Shown: positions 62,701-64,000 of the stretch, in pieces | How the letters are laid out: every line of letters starts with the position of its first letter | How positions within the stretch are numbered: the stretch's first letter is position 1 | Source of the DNA: Echinostoma caproni | Lineage: Eukaryota > Platyhelminthes > Trematoda > Plagiorchiida > Echinostomatidae | DNA: 64,000 nucleotides | Assembly: GCA_900618425.1 (NCBI GenBank) | Contig: UZAN01039923.1 | Span: 38,459-102,458 of the forward strand | Reading direction: 5' to 3' | The notes under the pieces: model-generated | What the model was told of the DNA's origin: nothing | Database searches by the model: none | Seen by the model: only the letters and a program-made list of their open reading frames with translations | Program-made: the position numbers and the translations under genes

Positions 62701-64000
62701 AATACCCGTTCAGAAAATAGATTGATGGTGTATAATACAAATCATCTGGAGCTGAGAACGGGAAGAGCAATTATTTTCTTCTTTTACCTTTGGTCATTTG
62801 ATTGAGTCCATTATCTAATTAATACTAATTGGCACAGGGTAATCTGCCTTTTTTTAACTGTACTTAATTACGCGTGTACTGAACCCAGAACTGATAAACG
62901 ACACGTATTTCAGTTTATCTGTTCGAAAGAGTGTTACAGCCTATTTTGGTAGAAGCTTGGATGTGTTGATTAGATTAAAACTGAAATGTTTTGAACGGAG
63001 CAATTTTCTGCACATCAATACAAGGCCGCAATAATAAGTTGGGATAGCCGGCTAATACTGCACCTTACATAAATTGGTGAATGCTGTAGTTATTTGTCGT
63101 TCTCTTGCCCAGTAAGAAATAGTCAACTGAAAGACCACCTGTGTTTTGTCAGCACCAGCAAGTTGAAAGTTGCCCTAAGTATACGAATCAGCCTTTTTTA
63201 TTTGTGTAATGCTTTGAAATGGGCCCACTTGGGAAATCTTTTTTCGGGGCAATTTAGAATTACGCAACATTTCCGGAGTCGATTACCTGCAGTGAAAAAC
63301 ATCATCTGAATAGATGTTTCCCAAATTGGGTACTGTGGTTGTATTACTCGGCCTTGATATCCTAATGCATTTCATCCGGGGTTTGTTCCAGGTTATTTTT
63401 CTCATACATTAGATTGTTCAGTGATTGATTCCCCACATAGATACAGGAAGTGTTGAAAGCAATTGATTACCCCAAATTGCTTACCTTTAGGACGTAAATT
63501 ATGTTGCTTTTAGAGCGGCATCACGAATGCCTTTACCCAGCTGAGGATCAAACCGAATATCATAACCGAAGGCAGTACATCAAAGTACTACATAACTATT
63601 GGAGTAAATGTCTGATAAAGTGTCACAACCCATGCTTTGTCCATCCTCTGTGCGACCCAGTGTATGGCCTCATCTTCTTGCTGGCGGTCAGGGACTAATG
63701 GCGGTCCTAAACTGTTGTCTGTAATCATTGTGCAGGCGTTCAATAGTTTCACCGGATCGTTAGACAAGTTTGGAAAACGAGTTCAGCATTCAACCTGCAC
63801 ATTCCCCTTAATGATGTGCAGGTGTTGATTAAACTCGTGCACCATCACTCTCATTTTGGAAATACATTTCAATCTTCAATATCATACTTTTGGGTATAAT
63901 TTTGAAATCGATTGATCGAGAAAGTGAAAGTGAACACAACGAGGTCAGTAATATGGACGTTGACAGTGGTAACCATGGATTACATGTTCACTGAGAAGAT
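59701..64000. other. No recognisable feature
   Basis: If the cadherin-like gene continues, this is probably intron. No exon with the required phase (two bases of a codon at its donor) was found. The longest frame (62364-62657, minus, 97 codons) has no motif. Confidence 0.5.

Noticed and set aside
63486..63550. Upstream exon of the cadherin-like gene (GTAAGC donor, TTTGATCCTCAG acceptor, minus strand)
   Set aside because: All three frames between these sites contain stops.
1..64000. CRISPR array, prophage, operon or LTR retrotransposon
   Set aside because: No regular short repeats with spacers, no long gene-dense stretches, and no long direct repeats with gag/pol motifs were seen. The DNA is eukaryotic in style.

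Overview
The window looks like eukaryotic genomic DNA from an invertebrate, most probably a parasitic flatworm (digenean trematode). There are no operons and no long open reading frames (the longest is 145 codons). Coding exons are short, with GT/AG borders and introns of about 4 kb. Degenerate retroelement pieces are scattered throughout: Penelope-like elements with a GIY-YIG endonuclease, a CR1/jockey-like LINE, an RTE-clade LINE and tRNA-derived SINEs. The trematode assignment is inference from the style of these retroelements and could not be checked by a search. Single ambiguous bases at 9970, 52426 and 56064 suggest a draft assembly.

Left part (1-24100): mostly anonymous AT-rich DNA. 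It holds one SINE-A copy (about 1755-1925, minus), a doubtful Penelope N-terminal piece (4823-5116), two clear Penelope-like fragments on the plus strand (7921-8650 and 9410-10768), a frameshifted coding-like tract (13850-14557), a tRNA-headed SINE-like unit (14985-15074, minus) and two diverged copies of an unnamed repeat (about 21990-22110 and 23585-23715).

Middle part (24100-44500): a Penelope reverse-transcriptase remnant on the minus strand (24120-24415), a CR1-like LINE 3' half (24780-25670) and a second, diverged C-terminal copy of the same kind of LINE (34735-35200). A third tRNA-headed unit lies at about 31500-31600, three more SINE-A copies lie at 32.8, 41.9 and 43.4 kb, and a short Penelope endonuclease fragment lies at 42.65-42.87 kb.

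Right part (44500-58240): the 3' end of one real gene, read on the minus strand. Four exons (58005-58237, 53590-53724, 48842-48943, 44516-44799) join in frame, each through phase-1 introns. They encode an EGF-like domain, a transmembrane helix split by an intron and a cytoplasmic tail of roughly 160 residues, in a layout resembling invertebrate classical-type cadherins. A fifth, 51-nt phase-compatible cassette (45272-45322) is possible. The introns hold an RTE fragment (55.3-55.7 kb) and a striking 665-bp inverted-repeat structure enclosing a Penelope endonuclease remnant (51658-52322). The 5' exons must lie beyond 58240, probably outside the window. From 58240 to 64000 I see only a hairpin at 59.4 kb and a tRNA-like SINE head at 59.6 kb.
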